DNA of 64,000 bases, taken from contig NZ_BANR01000005.1 in NCBI RefSeq assembly GCF_000332975.1, positions 62,001 through 126,000 on the forward strand, given 5' to 3'. This document shows, piece after piece, positions 58,775-64,000 of the stretch (positions are counted from its first letter, which is position 1; each line of letters begins with the position of its first letter). The stretch comes from Gordonia aichiensis NBRC 108223 (GTDB lineage Bacteria; Actinomycetota; Actinomycetes; Mycobacteriales; Mycobacteriaceae). The position numbers and the translations under genes are program-made. The notes below the pieces were generated by a model. The model had not been told where the DNA came from. It did not search any database and worked only from the letters and a program-made list of their open reading frames with translations.

Positions 58775-58857
58775 GTGCAGTTCTCGCCGCACTGACACGA
58801 GGGACCGCAGGTGCAGTCGGGGTTGTCACAGGCGGGCGCATTCACATGAGTATTCAT
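58759..58857 (-). CDS. Metallothionein-like Cys-rich small protein
   Basis: 32 residues starting MNTHVNAPACDNPDCTC and ending GENCTCGKK, with seven cysteines (10, 15, 17, 21, 23, 27, 29) in a CxC/CxxxC pattern typical of bacterial and mycobacterial copper/zinc metallothioneins. No aromatic residues. It probably binds Cu(I) or Zn(II) in the cytosol. It is not MymT by sequence but similar in size and cysteine density. TACACT on the minus strand lies 7 nt before the ATG, so the gene looks leaderless. The stop overlaps the GNAT gene's likely start. Confidence 0.85.
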   Translation of the reverse strand: MNTHVNAPACDNPDCTCGPSCQCGENCTCGKK

Positions 58858-58864
58858 GCATATC

Positions 58865-58870
58865 AGTGTA
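58865..58870 (-). promoter_or_regulatory. -10 hexamer, leaderless promoter of the metallothionein-like gene
   Basis: TACACT on the minus strand, 7 nt before the ATG at 58857. Confidence 0.5.
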
Positions 58871-58926
58871 GTTCTCGGATGCCGGGGCGATTGGTGGCGC
58901 AATCGGCACCCGTGGCGACCGGCTCG

Positions 58927-59139
58927 TCACTCGATCTGCAGGCGCCACGACCCCGCGAAAACTTCCTGCAGTTCAGTGACCTCATAGGCCATCGCCCCGG
59001 TATCGCCGGTGGTGGCCGTCGAGTTGACGATGAGCATGCCGTCGGTGATCTCCCACTTGTGGCTGTCGCCGTCGAATCTCGTGCCGTTGCCTGCGGCGTC
59101 GAAGACGGTGAAACTTCCCGCGCGGTAGTCGATGTTCAT
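58927..59139 (-). CDS. Small hypothetical protein
   Basis: 70 residues: MNIDYRAGSFTVFDAAGNG, then WEITDGMLIVNSTATTGDTG and a terminal GSWRLQIE. It is beta-rich in appearance, with no signal peptide or membrane segment, and I recognise no family. The coding call rests on normal codon use and on CATACT 6 nt before the ATG (minus strand), a leaderless start. It lies 23 bp after the SDR stop and could also be reached by read-through. Confidence 0.6.
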   Translation of the reverse strand: MNIDYRAGSFTVFDAAGNGTRFDGDSHKWEITDGMLIVNSTATTGDTGAMAYEVTELQEVFAGSWRLQIE

Positions 59140-59145
59140 GGTCGC

Positions 59146-59151
59146 AGTATG
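59146..59151 (-). promoter_or_regulatory. -10 hexamer, leaderless promoter of the small hypothetical gene
   Basis: CATACT on the minus strand, 6 nt before the ATG at 59139, inside the short gap after the SDR stop. Confidence 0.45.
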
Positions 59152-59162
59152 CCTGCGATCGG

Positions 59163-59936
59163 TCAGTTCATGACGAGGCCGCCGTCGACCACCAGGTTCT
59201 GGCCGGTGACCGCACGCGCCCACGGCGACAGGAAGAACAGTGTCGCCTCGGCGAACTCCTGGGGAGTCGTGACCGAGCGCAGCGGGGTCGACGCTGCGAT
59301 CGCGTCGAAGATCTCGGGCGGTGTGGCTGAACTCGCGTCCGTGGTGCGCAGGAGTCCGCCCGAGACCATGTTGACGGTGATGTTGTCGGGCCCGAGGTCG
59401 GCGGCCATGGTGCGTGTCAACGCCAGAAGTGCCGCCTTGGCCGCGGTGTAGTCGTGGTACGGGACGACCGGGTTCTGCACGAGATTTGTCCCGATGTTGA
59501 CTATGCGCCCGATGCCTGCTTCCCGCATGCCGGAGAGAACGGACTGCGTGACGGTGAGCGCGCCGCCGACGATCCCACGGAACTGTGCGTCGAGTTCAGT
59601 GGTCGTGATGGTGTCGGCGGTGGAGCGGGCGTCGCCGTTGAACGAGTAATCGGGCAGCGCGTTGTTGACGACCGCGGTGATCGGCGAGCCGAAGTACGCT
59701 CTCGTTTCGTCGACCATGGCGCGTACGGCTGCGGGATCGGTGACGTCTGCGCGCACGGCGAACGCGCGATCCCCGAGTTCGTCGGCGAGTGCCAGCGCCG
59801 CGGCGGCGCTGTTCCGGTAATTGATCACCACTCGGGAGCCCTCGGCGGAGGCGGCACGTGCGATGGCCGCGCCCAAACCTCGGCCGGCTCCGGTGATAAC
59901 GACGACGTGCTCGGAAAGTGGTAGCGCTGCAGCCAT
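59163..59936 (-). CDS. SDR-family oxidoreductase (FabG-like) under TPP riboswitch control
   Basis: 257 residues of classical SDR: cofactor motif TGAGRGLG at 15-22, NNALPDYSF replacing the usual NNAG, catalytic YTAAK in HDYTAAKAAL, and the C-terminal GQNLVVDGGLVMN. Annotated relatives are called 3-oxoacyl-ACP reductases, but the TPP riboswitch directly upstream implies a link to thiamine. The Shine-Dalgarno sequence AAGGGA (59947-59952) is part of the aptamer and lies 10 nt before the ATG. Its substrate is unknown; the changed NNAG motif may be informative. Confidence 0.9.
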   Translation of the reverse strand: MAAALPLSEHVVVITGAGRGLGAAIARAASAEGSRVVINYRNSAAAALALADELGDRAFAVRADVTDPAAVRAMVDETRAYFGSPITAVVNNALPDYSFNGDARSTADTITTTELDAQFRGIVGGALTVTQSVLSGMREAGIGRIVNIGTNLVQNPVVPYHDYTAAKAALLALTRTMAADLGPDNITVNMVSGGLLRTTDASSATPPEIFDAIAASTPLRSVTTPQEFAEATLFFLSPWARAVTGQNLVVDGGLVMN

Positions 59937-59941
59937 TTTCG

Positions 59942-60020
59942 GACCATCCCTTCGCCAGTGCTAACTGGAGCAGGTTCTGCGGGTGTGATCTCAGCCGACC
60001 TCGTGTCGGCACCCCGTGTC
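59942..60020 (-). promoter_or_regulatory. TPP riboswitch (THI element)
   Basis: On the minus strand the conserved blocks occur in order: CACGGGGTGCC, a stem GCCGAC/GTCGGC, CTGAGATCACACCC, GCAGAACCTG, the CCAGT/ACTGG stem, and GGCGAAGGGATGG. GAC (60018-60020) and GTC (59942-59944) can close P1. The AAGGGA of the last block serves as ribosome site of the SDR gene. There is no room for a separate expression platform, so ligand binding should hide the ribosome site directly. Confidence 0.95.
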
Positions 60021-60076
60021 AGTTGTGGCAATCAGATCGCACTCAGGTGGCGAACGCAAGCACCGCACAGAACTCG

Positions 60077-60082
60077 TAGCGT
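60077..60082 (+). promoter_or_regulatory. -10 hexamer, leaderless promoter of Gfo/Idh gene
   Basis: TAGCGT ends 6 nt before the GTG at 60089. Confidence 0.55.
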
Positions 60083-60088
60083 GAAGAC

Positions 60089-60955
60089 GTGCGAGTTCTT
60101 TTATGGGGTGGTACCCACGCCCACGTCAGCGACCATCTCGCTGCTCTTGACGCACATCCCGCCGTAGGGATGGTCGACATCGTGTCCGCTGACCAGACAC
60201 CGCACTGTCTCGCCTCCGTCGACGCAGTGATCCTCAACGGAAACACCACTGCTCACCTGCGCCAGGCGCGCGAGGTGGCGAGTGCTCACGTCGCATGCTT
60301 CATCGAAAAGCCGTTGGGATGCACTGAGGACGAGGCTCTGGTCGTTGCGGCAACGCTGCGGGACGTGCCGACGGCGACAGGCTTCTTCTTACACCACGTG
60401 CCTGCCGTGGCGCGATTCCTGGAGCTCCTTGCCGCGCCCCCTGTGAGTGCCTCGTTCACCTTCGGACACGACGGCAGACGTCGTGGCGTGTTCGACGGCG
60501 ACGCGTCGTGGATGGTCGATCCCCGCAGCGGAGGATCGGGATCGTTTGTCGATCTTGGGATACACCTGACTCACCTCATTGATCTCATCTGGCCGAACAC
60601 GGGAGTGGAGGTGATTGACACTGAGTTCTATTCAGCCGCTGATGGATTGAGTGACAGCGGTGGGCGAGCCTTGCTGCATGTCGGAGCTGCGGAGGTCCAT
60701 GTCGAGGTGTCTGCAGAAGTCGCATTCGGATTCCATGTGGCAGCGCGTGATGATGTCGGTCGCCTCTATCGGGTCGACGACGAAACTCTGCGGGTGGACG
60801 ACGACCTCGTCGTCGAGGCATCCGGCCCAGACGCCCGAACGGCATTGCTCAGCTTCCTTGACCAGCTCGCGGGCCGGCCGAATGGTTTGCGCCCCGCGTC
60901 TGTGGATGAGGCAGTCATTGCGCAGCGCAGTGTCGAAGCCATCCGAAGGGGGTAG
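60089..60955 (+). CDS. Gfo/Idh/MocA-family oxidoreductase
   Basis: 288 residues. N-terminal Rossmann part (RVLLWGGTHAHVSDHLAAL, VDAVILNGNTTAHLRQA, HVACFIEKPLGCTEDEA with the EKP motif) and a C-terminal domain with GGSGSFVDLGIHLTHLIDLIW, the GxxxDxGxHxxD signature of the family. Substrate not identifiable; sugar or inositol derivatives are usual. Leaderless GTG start at 60089. Divergent from the TPP-controlled SDR, with about 69 bp between this start and the riboswitch. Confidence 0.87.
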   Translation: MRVLLWGGTHAHVSDHLAALDAHPAVGMVDIVSADQTPHCLASVDAVILNGNTTAHLRQAREVASAHVACFIEKPLGCTEDEALVVAATLRDVPTATGFFLHHVPAVARFLELLAAPPVSASFTFGHDGRRRGVFDGDASWMVDPRSGGSGSFVDLGIHLTHLIDLIWPNTGVEVIDTEFYSAADGLSDSGGRALLHVGAAEVHVEVSAEVAFGFHVAARDDVGRLYRVDDETLRVDDDLVVEASGPDARTALLSFLDQLAGRPNGLRPASVDEAVIAQRSVEAIRRG

Positions 60956-61031
60956 ATCCGGTGTTGCGTGGGATCCTCGGGGGCATTTTTGTACCCCTGC
61001 ATCCCACACAACTGGAACCTGGCGCGAAACG

Positions 61032-61059
61032 AAAAGATCCCGCTGCGAACAGCGGGATC
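61032..61059 (-). terminator. Rho-independent terminator of the Gly-Cys-Val tRNA operon
   Basis: On the minus strand GATCCCGCTG, loop TTCG, CAGCGGGATC, then TTTT. It lies 3 bp after the tRNA-Val 3' end. Confidence 0.95.
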
Positions 61060-61062
61060 TCA

Positions 61063-61137
61063 TGGTGCGCGATACTGGGATTGAACCAGTGACCTCTTCC
61101 GTGTCAGGGAAGCGCTCTCCCACTGAGCTAATCGCGC
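61063..61137 (-). tRNA. tRNA-Val(GAC)
   Basis: 75 nt including encoded CCA. Acceptor GCGCGAT pairs with ATCGCGC. The anticodon loop CTGACAC sits between stem halves CTTCC and GGAAG, giving anticodon GAC. The T-arm GGTTCAATCCC is normal. Last of three tRNAs on this strand, followed by a terminator. Confidence 0.97.
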
Positions 61138-61156
61138 GGGTATGAAATTGGTGGTT

Positions 61157-61230
61157 TGGAGGTGGCGACGGGAATCGAACCCGTGTACACGGCTTTGCAG
61201 GCCGTTGCCTCACCACTCGGCCACACCACC
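61157..61230 (-). tRNA. tRNA-Cys(GCA)
   Basis: 74 nt including encoded CCA. Acceptor GGTGGTG pairs with CGCCACC (one T-G pair). Anticodon loop CTGCAAA gives GCA. T-arm GGTTCGATTCC is normal. Middle gene of the Gly-Cys-Val cluster. Confidence 0.97.
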
Positions 61231-61252
61231 AGATGCGAGTCGACTCGCGCCG

Positions 61253-61325
61253 AGCGGATGACGGGATTCGAACCCGCGACCCTCACCTTGGCAAGGTGAT
61301 GCGCTACCAGCTGCGCTACATCCGC
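61253..61325 (-). tRNA. tRNA-Gly(GCC)
   Basis: 73 nt without encoded CCA (the 3' side reads TCGG). Acceptor GCGGATG pairs with CATCCGC. Anticodon loop TTGCCAA gives GCC. T-arm GGTTCGAATCC is normal. First gene of the Gly-Cys-Val operon. Confidence 0.97.
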
Positions 61326-61378
61326 ATGCTTCGCGAGCAGATCTTGTGGACCATTTGTTGCTCGCGATGCGATGCAGA

Positions 61379-61407
61379 ACATTATCCGACGGACACAGTT
61401 ATGCCAA
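61379..61407 (-). promoter_or_regulatory. Promoter of the Gly-Cys-Val tRNA operon
   Basis: On the minus strand TTGGCA (61402-61407) and TAATGT (61379-61384) with exactly 17 bp between. Start near 61372, about 47 nt before tRNA-Gly. Confidence 0.75.
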
Positions 61408-61491
61408 ATCGCCTGGTCATCGCGTTGCAAAGTGAGAACGTCCCAGGTGCTCGGTTGCGGATGGCCCCCGAAGTGCGCGCCCAGTCGCGAT

Positions 61492-61521
61492 TTGGGTTAC
61501 CGGCGTCGATCCGTGTAGTCT
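61492..61521 (+). promoter_or_regulatory. Promoter of tRNA-Val(CAC)
   Basis: TTGGGT at 61492-61497 and TAGTCT at 61516-61521 with 18 bp between. Start near 61528, about 30 nt before the tRNA. Confidence 0.65.
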
Positions 61522-61558
61522 TTGCCCTCGTGCACCGACGCCTCGCGGCGTCGCGCGC

Positions 61559-61633
61559 GGTCCCGTGGCTCAGTGGAAGAGCGTCCCGTTCACACCGGGG
61601 AGGTCGCTGGTTCGATCCCAGCCGGGACCACCA
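61559..61633 (+). tRNA. tRNA-Val(CAC)
   Basis: 75 nt including encoded CCA. Acceptor GGTCCCG pairs with CGGGACC. Anticodon loop TTCACAC gives CAC, decoding GUG, which complements the GAC valine tRNA nearby. It converges on the DinB-family gene, 7 bp away. Confidence 0.97.
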
Positions 61634-61640
61634 AGTGTCG

Positions 61641-62234
61641 TTAGGCCCCGATCGTCCCCGGCGTGGGCTCGTAGGGCGTGAAGAACTGGTTGGCAGGCCC
61701 CTCCTCGATGGTCATCACGAGCGCTGGAACCGACATCCCGTCGATCTGCTCCCTGATGATGTCCGTGTGGCCGGCGTGGCGGGCGTACTCCTCGATCAGG
61801 TGAACAAGGAAGTAGCGCAGTCGAATCGGCTGGGCGTCGAACTGCCCGTACCACGGCGATGGCGGGGCAACGACGTCCCTGTCCGGATCGCTGGCCAGGA
61901 TCGCGGTCCGCAGCTGCACGCGCGCGGCGTCGAAGTCGCGGAGCAGATCGTCGACGGACTCGTCCTGACCGACCACGAATGCGGCGAGGTATCGGGCGAT
62001 TCCCGCATCGTCGACGACGGGCGCGACGACCGTGCCGGCGAGGCGGGCGACTGCCCCGAGCATGCCGTCGAGCACATGTTTGATCACTCCGCCGACTGAA
62101 AGCGCACTCCTGCAAGGGGTTTCGCGTAGCTGTGTCTCGGTCAGCCCCAAAACCGCTGCTCGAATCGCATCAAGTTGCTGGTCGACGTAGTTGGCGATCC
62201 CGGTCACTTCGTCGTCGCGCTGCGGTAGGTACAT
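61641..62234 (-). CDS. DinB-family (DUF664) protein
   Basis: 197 residues, a four-helix-bundle putative metalloenzyme. The probable metal-binding histidines are in GVIKHVLDGM and in RYFLVHLIEEYARHAGHTDIIREQIDG, the typical DUF664 C-terminal signature. Members of this superfamily include thiol-dependent S-transferases; in actinobacteria mycothiol is the likely cosubstrate (inference). The ATG at 62234 follows GGGAG; an upstream ATG at 62249 is possible. Confidence 0.87.
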   Translation of the reverse strand: MYLPQRDDEVTGIANYVDQQLDAIRAAVLGLTETQLRETPCRSALSVGGVIKHVLDGMLGAVARLAGTVVAPVVDDAGIARYLAAFVVGQDESVDDLLRDFDAARVQLRTAILASDPDRDVVAPPSPWYGQFDAQPIRLRYFLVHLIEEYARHAGHTDIIREQIDGMSVPALVMTIEEGPANQFFTPYEPTPGTIGA

Positions 62235-62648
62235 TGAGAGGGCTCCCATCAAGAGTTGTTTGAACTTCTGACGAGCCTCTCAACGATTGCGGTCAGTTTC
62301 GGTCCGCCATCGATGCTGGTTTCCGCTGCGGTGTTCCGCGTCTACCTGCTCGGTGTCCGCGAGCGGCTGCGGTGAACCGTTCGTGAGCTCGAGTGAATGC
62401 GCGGCGTCGCGCGTCGTGATGTTGGCGGTGCTCGTCCGTCGGCGGGTCGGCCGGCCCGGGCCTCAAAAAAGTAGGAGGAAGCTTCTTTTCGCGGGTTGTG
62501 CGCGTTTCCGCGGGTAGTTGCGCGGGGAAGGGCCGAAAACTCGGGGAAGGGTTCCTTCCCCGAGTTTCTGCCGCGCTCGCCGTCGGCGGGTCCGTCGGCG
62601 CGTCGACGAATGCAGGGAGGGTTTGCTCCGCCCCGACGACGCCTCACA
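62235..62648. other. 414-bp non-coding stretch
   Basis: No convincing gene. It contains direct repeats of the CGTCGGCGGGTC type near 62430 and 62580, a CTCAAAAAAGTAGGAGGAAG segment near 62462, and the strong terminator hairpin at 62533-62567. Short open frames here are Arg/Gly-rich and lack ribosome sites in the right place. It may be a junction between core and acquired DNA. Confidence 0.4.
62533..62567 (-). terminator. Rho-independent terminator downstream of the FMN reductase gene
   Basis: AAACTCGGGGAAGG at 62537-62550 pairs perfectly with CCTTCCCCGAGTTT at 62554-62567 around a 3-nt loop. On the minus strand the stem runs into TTTTCGG. It ends the recombinase-hypothetical-reductase transcript about 80 bp after the stop codon. 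Confidence 0.85.
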
Positions 62649-63212
62649 TCATCCGCGCAGCGGTGCCAGCGCAGCCGATAGCTTCACGATCTCGTCGAGT
62701 TGAGCCTTGACCACCGCACTCTGCTGCTCGCTGGGCTCGAAGACGCCGTCGTCGGTCAACTGCTTCTGCGGGAAGTTGATCTCGACGTTGCCCTTGGTCA
62801 TCACCATACCCAGGGCCGACACGACGATCCGTAGTGCGACCTGGGCACGGGTACCCGCCGAATTTCCACCCCAGTTGACGAAGCCCACCGGCTTGCGGTC
62901 CCACTCGCTGTGCAGGTAGTCGAGTGCGTTCTTGATGGCGGGGGAGTAGCTGTAGTTGTACTCGGGGAACACGAAGAGAAATCCGTCCGCTGCCTCGACC
63001 CGGGCGCTCCAGGCCTTCGTGTGATCCTTCACGTAGTTCTTGAGTCGAGGATGGTTCGGCTCGTCCATGAACGGAAGGTTGAGTTCGGCCAGGTCGACGA
63101 AGTCCACCTCATAGCGGTCATCGGCATCGGCCGCAGCCTTGACCCATTCGGCGATCGGACCACCGATACGGCCCTCGCGGACACTACCGAGAATGATCAT
63201 GAGCTTGGTCAT
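62649..63212 (-). CDS. NADPH-dependent FMN reductase
   Basis: 187 residues, flavodoxin-like quinone/azo-type reductase. FMN-phosphate loop LGSVREGRIGGPIAEWV, LNLPFMDEPNHP, DGFLFVFPEYNYSYSPAIKNALDYL and PVGFVNWGGNSAGTRAQ are all family signatures. The start at 63212 (MTKLMIILG) fits the family; the open frame further up is not protein-like. It probably reduces quinones or flavins; the substrate is unknown. Same strand as the recombinase, 55 bp after the preceding gene. Confidence 0.9.
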   Translation of the reverse strand: MTKLMIILGSVREGRIGGPIAEWVKAAADADDRYEVDFVDLAELNLPFMDEPNHPRLKNYVKDHTKAWSARVEAADGFLFVFPEYNYSYSPAIKNALDYLHSEWDRKPVGFVNWGGNSAGTRAQVALRIVVSALGMVMTKGNVEINFPQKQLTDDGVFEPSEQQSAVVKAQLDEIVKLSAALAPLRG

Positions 63213-63267
63213 GTGAGCTTCTTCCCTGTTCAGATGTTGTGCGCGGCGTGTGCGCCATCGATCGTAG

Positions 63268-63522
63268 TCAGCGCCGCGACTGCCGTACGAAGCCGTAGAG
63301 CGCGGCCCGGTAGCCACGTTCATAGCTCTGCGCGATGTCGGGTACGTCGCCGGATGCGAGTGCCGACGACGCGTGGTGACGAGCCCAAGCGGCCGGCATG
63401 GTGGCGAGATACGTTGTCGCGTCGTCGAATCCGCGTTGGAACGCCTCTTCGTCGAGCGTGTCATCGACGATCGGCGGCTGGGACGGTGCCGACGGGAATG
63501 CGACGATTCGGCCACTGGTCAT
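63268..63522 (-). CDS. Small hypothetical protein, coupled to the recombinase
   Basis: 84 residues starting MTSGRIVAFPSAPSQPP, then an acidic DDTLDEEAFQRGFDDA and a helical remainder ending SYERGYRAALYGFVRQSRR. No family recognised; no signal or membrane segment. The ATG overlaps the recombinase stop (ATGA), so it is translated as its partner. It could be an accessory or regulatory protein of the recombinase, but this is inference from position only. Confidence 0.7.
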   Translation of the reverse strand: MTSGRIVAFPSAPSQPPIVDDTLDEEAFQRGFDDATTYLATMPAAWARHHASSALASGDVPDIAQSYERGYRAALYGFVRQSRR

Positions 63523-64000
63523 CTGGTGGATCTCTTTTCTGCGAGGGTGCGGTACAGAGTGGCGCGGCTGACGCCGAGGACGGCGGCGATCGTCGGGACG
63601 GAATCGCCGTTGTCGCGAAGCCTCCGCGCCAGTTCGACTTGTTCATCGGTAAGAGCTCGAGGGCGTCCGAGATGGCCGGTTCGATGTCGGTCGCCGGGGG
63701 CACGCGCACGAGGGGTGGACGCACCCGCTTCCTCATTGACCACCGCGAGCGAAGCCAGGACGCCCACGAGTGTTGAGCCGGCATCGTCGTGAGTGCTCAG
63801 TCCTTCGCGGACGGCGTGGATTCCGACGTCGTGGTCGGTCAGTGTGCGGACCGTCGACATCACTTCGTCGAGCGAGCGCCCCAGGCGATCCATGCTGACG
63901 ACGATCAGCAGGTCGCCCGGACGTGCGTAGTCGAGAAGGGCGTCGAAACCCGGTCGTTGTGCGACAACGCTTCCGGCTGCGGCCACGTCGGTGTAAATCC
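63519..64000 (-). CDS. Serine recombinase (resolvase/invertase family), 5' end beyond window
   Basis: At least 160 residues visible in frame from 64000 leftwards: IYTDVAAAGSVVAQRPGFDALLDYARPGDLLIVVSMDRLGRS, the core resolvase region in outline, then a C-terminal Hin-type helix-turn-helix (RPRALTDEQVELARRLRDNGDSVPTIAAVLGVSRATLYRTL). The catalytic N-terminal serine lies outside the window. Usually found in transposons, plasmids or invertible segments. A target or res site is not identifiable here. Confidence 0.88.
   Translation of the reverse strand, partial: IYTDVAAAGSVVAQRPGFDALLDYARPGDLLIVVSMDRLGRSLDEVMSTVRTLTDHDVGIHAVREGLSTHDDAGSTLVGVLASLAVVNEEAGASTPRARAPGDRHRTGHLGRPRALTDEQVELARRLRDNGDSVPTIAAVLGVSRATLYRTLAEKRSTR

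Noticed and set aside
61233..62099. Open frame running through tRNA-Gly, tRNA-Val(CAC) and antisense to the DinB gene
   Set aside because: It crosses two clear tRNA genes and has no ribosome site or domain.
62287..62710. Several short plus-strand frames in the non-coding stretch
   Set aside because: Arg/Gly/Ala-rich, overlapping each other and a terminator hairpin; AGGAGG near 62470 is not at the right distance from any of their starts.
63519..64000. Complete prophage or transposon at the right end
   Set aside because: A single recombinase is not enough, no terminal repeats are visible, and the element continues outside the window.

Overview
The window is high-GC actinobacterial chromosome from a mycolic-acid-containing member of the Mycobacteriales. 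The evidence is a mycolyltransferase/antigen-85-like secreted esterase, an AftC-type arabinofuranosyltransferase, IdeR, polyphosphate glucokinase, an HrdB-like SigA with a Lys/Ala-rich and acidic N-terminus, and a gene order that (from memory) follows the M. tuberculosis block Rv2720 to Rv2669. The intact OxyR, the ptsI/DeoR pair and the general style point to Gordonia or a close relative; I cannot fix the species. Most of the window is dense core genome, with few gaps above 300 bp.

Layout. 1-2007: end of a divergent DeoR-type (FruR-like) regulator and ptsI (PTS Enzyme I). 2038-8352: lexA divergent from a LysM membrane protein of the ChiZ/DivS type with two SOS boxes between them, then nrdR and hrpA. 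8445-11375: class III aminotransferase, and an SDR divergent from an XRE regulator. 11434-15770: peroxide defence (ahpC-ahpD divergent from oxyR) and a Ski2-like helicase. 15782-25963: PAC2 protein, lipoprotein, DUF4192, ideR, a coupled deacetylase/acetyltransferase pair (acuC and a Pat-like protein), sigB and small DUF proteins. 25989-33812: YihY membrane protein, a helicase, sigA, ppgK, suhB. 33868-42847: cei, DUF4193, DUF3093/dut, DUF3710, an OB-fold protein, and a potassium module (ceoB-ceoC divergent from a KimA-like transporter). 42844-51652: RNA methyltransferase, dxs, RNase D, DUF3000, and heme synthesis (hemE, cgoX/hemY, chdC/hemQ). 51696-58123: msrB, aftC, a hydrolase-like lipoprotein, a RibD-type reductase, zapE-like ATPase, mycolyltransferase-like esterase. 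58139-60955: GNAT protein, a 32-residue metallothionein-like protein, a small orphan, an SDR under a TPP riboswitch, and a Gfo/Idh protein. 61032-64000: four tRNA genes, a DinB-family protein, a non-coding stretch, an FMN reductase, and a serine recombinase running off the edge.

How the genes work together. Two stress regulons are visible at sequence level: SOS (lexA plus division suppressor) and peroxide (OxyR with both redox cysteines, AhpC, AhpD). A SigE/SigH-type promoter precedes sigB. The heme genes fit the coproporphyrin-dependent pathway. The acetyltransferase and deacetylase overlap translationally. The potassium genes pair TrkA-type subunits with a KimA-like carrier.

The most notable signals are: a TPP riboswitch whose own core supplies the Shine-Dalgarno sequence of an SDR of unknown substrate; a tiny Cys-rich metallothionein-like gene; a repeated leaderless-promoter geometry (a -10 hexamer 6 or 7 nt before ATG/GTG) at a dozen genes, including two overlapping divergent promoters in the 22-bp gap between dut and its neighbour; and a perfect CRP/GlxR-type palindrome ahead of the DUF4193 gene. 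I saw no CRISPR array, no complete insertion sequence and no clear defence system.
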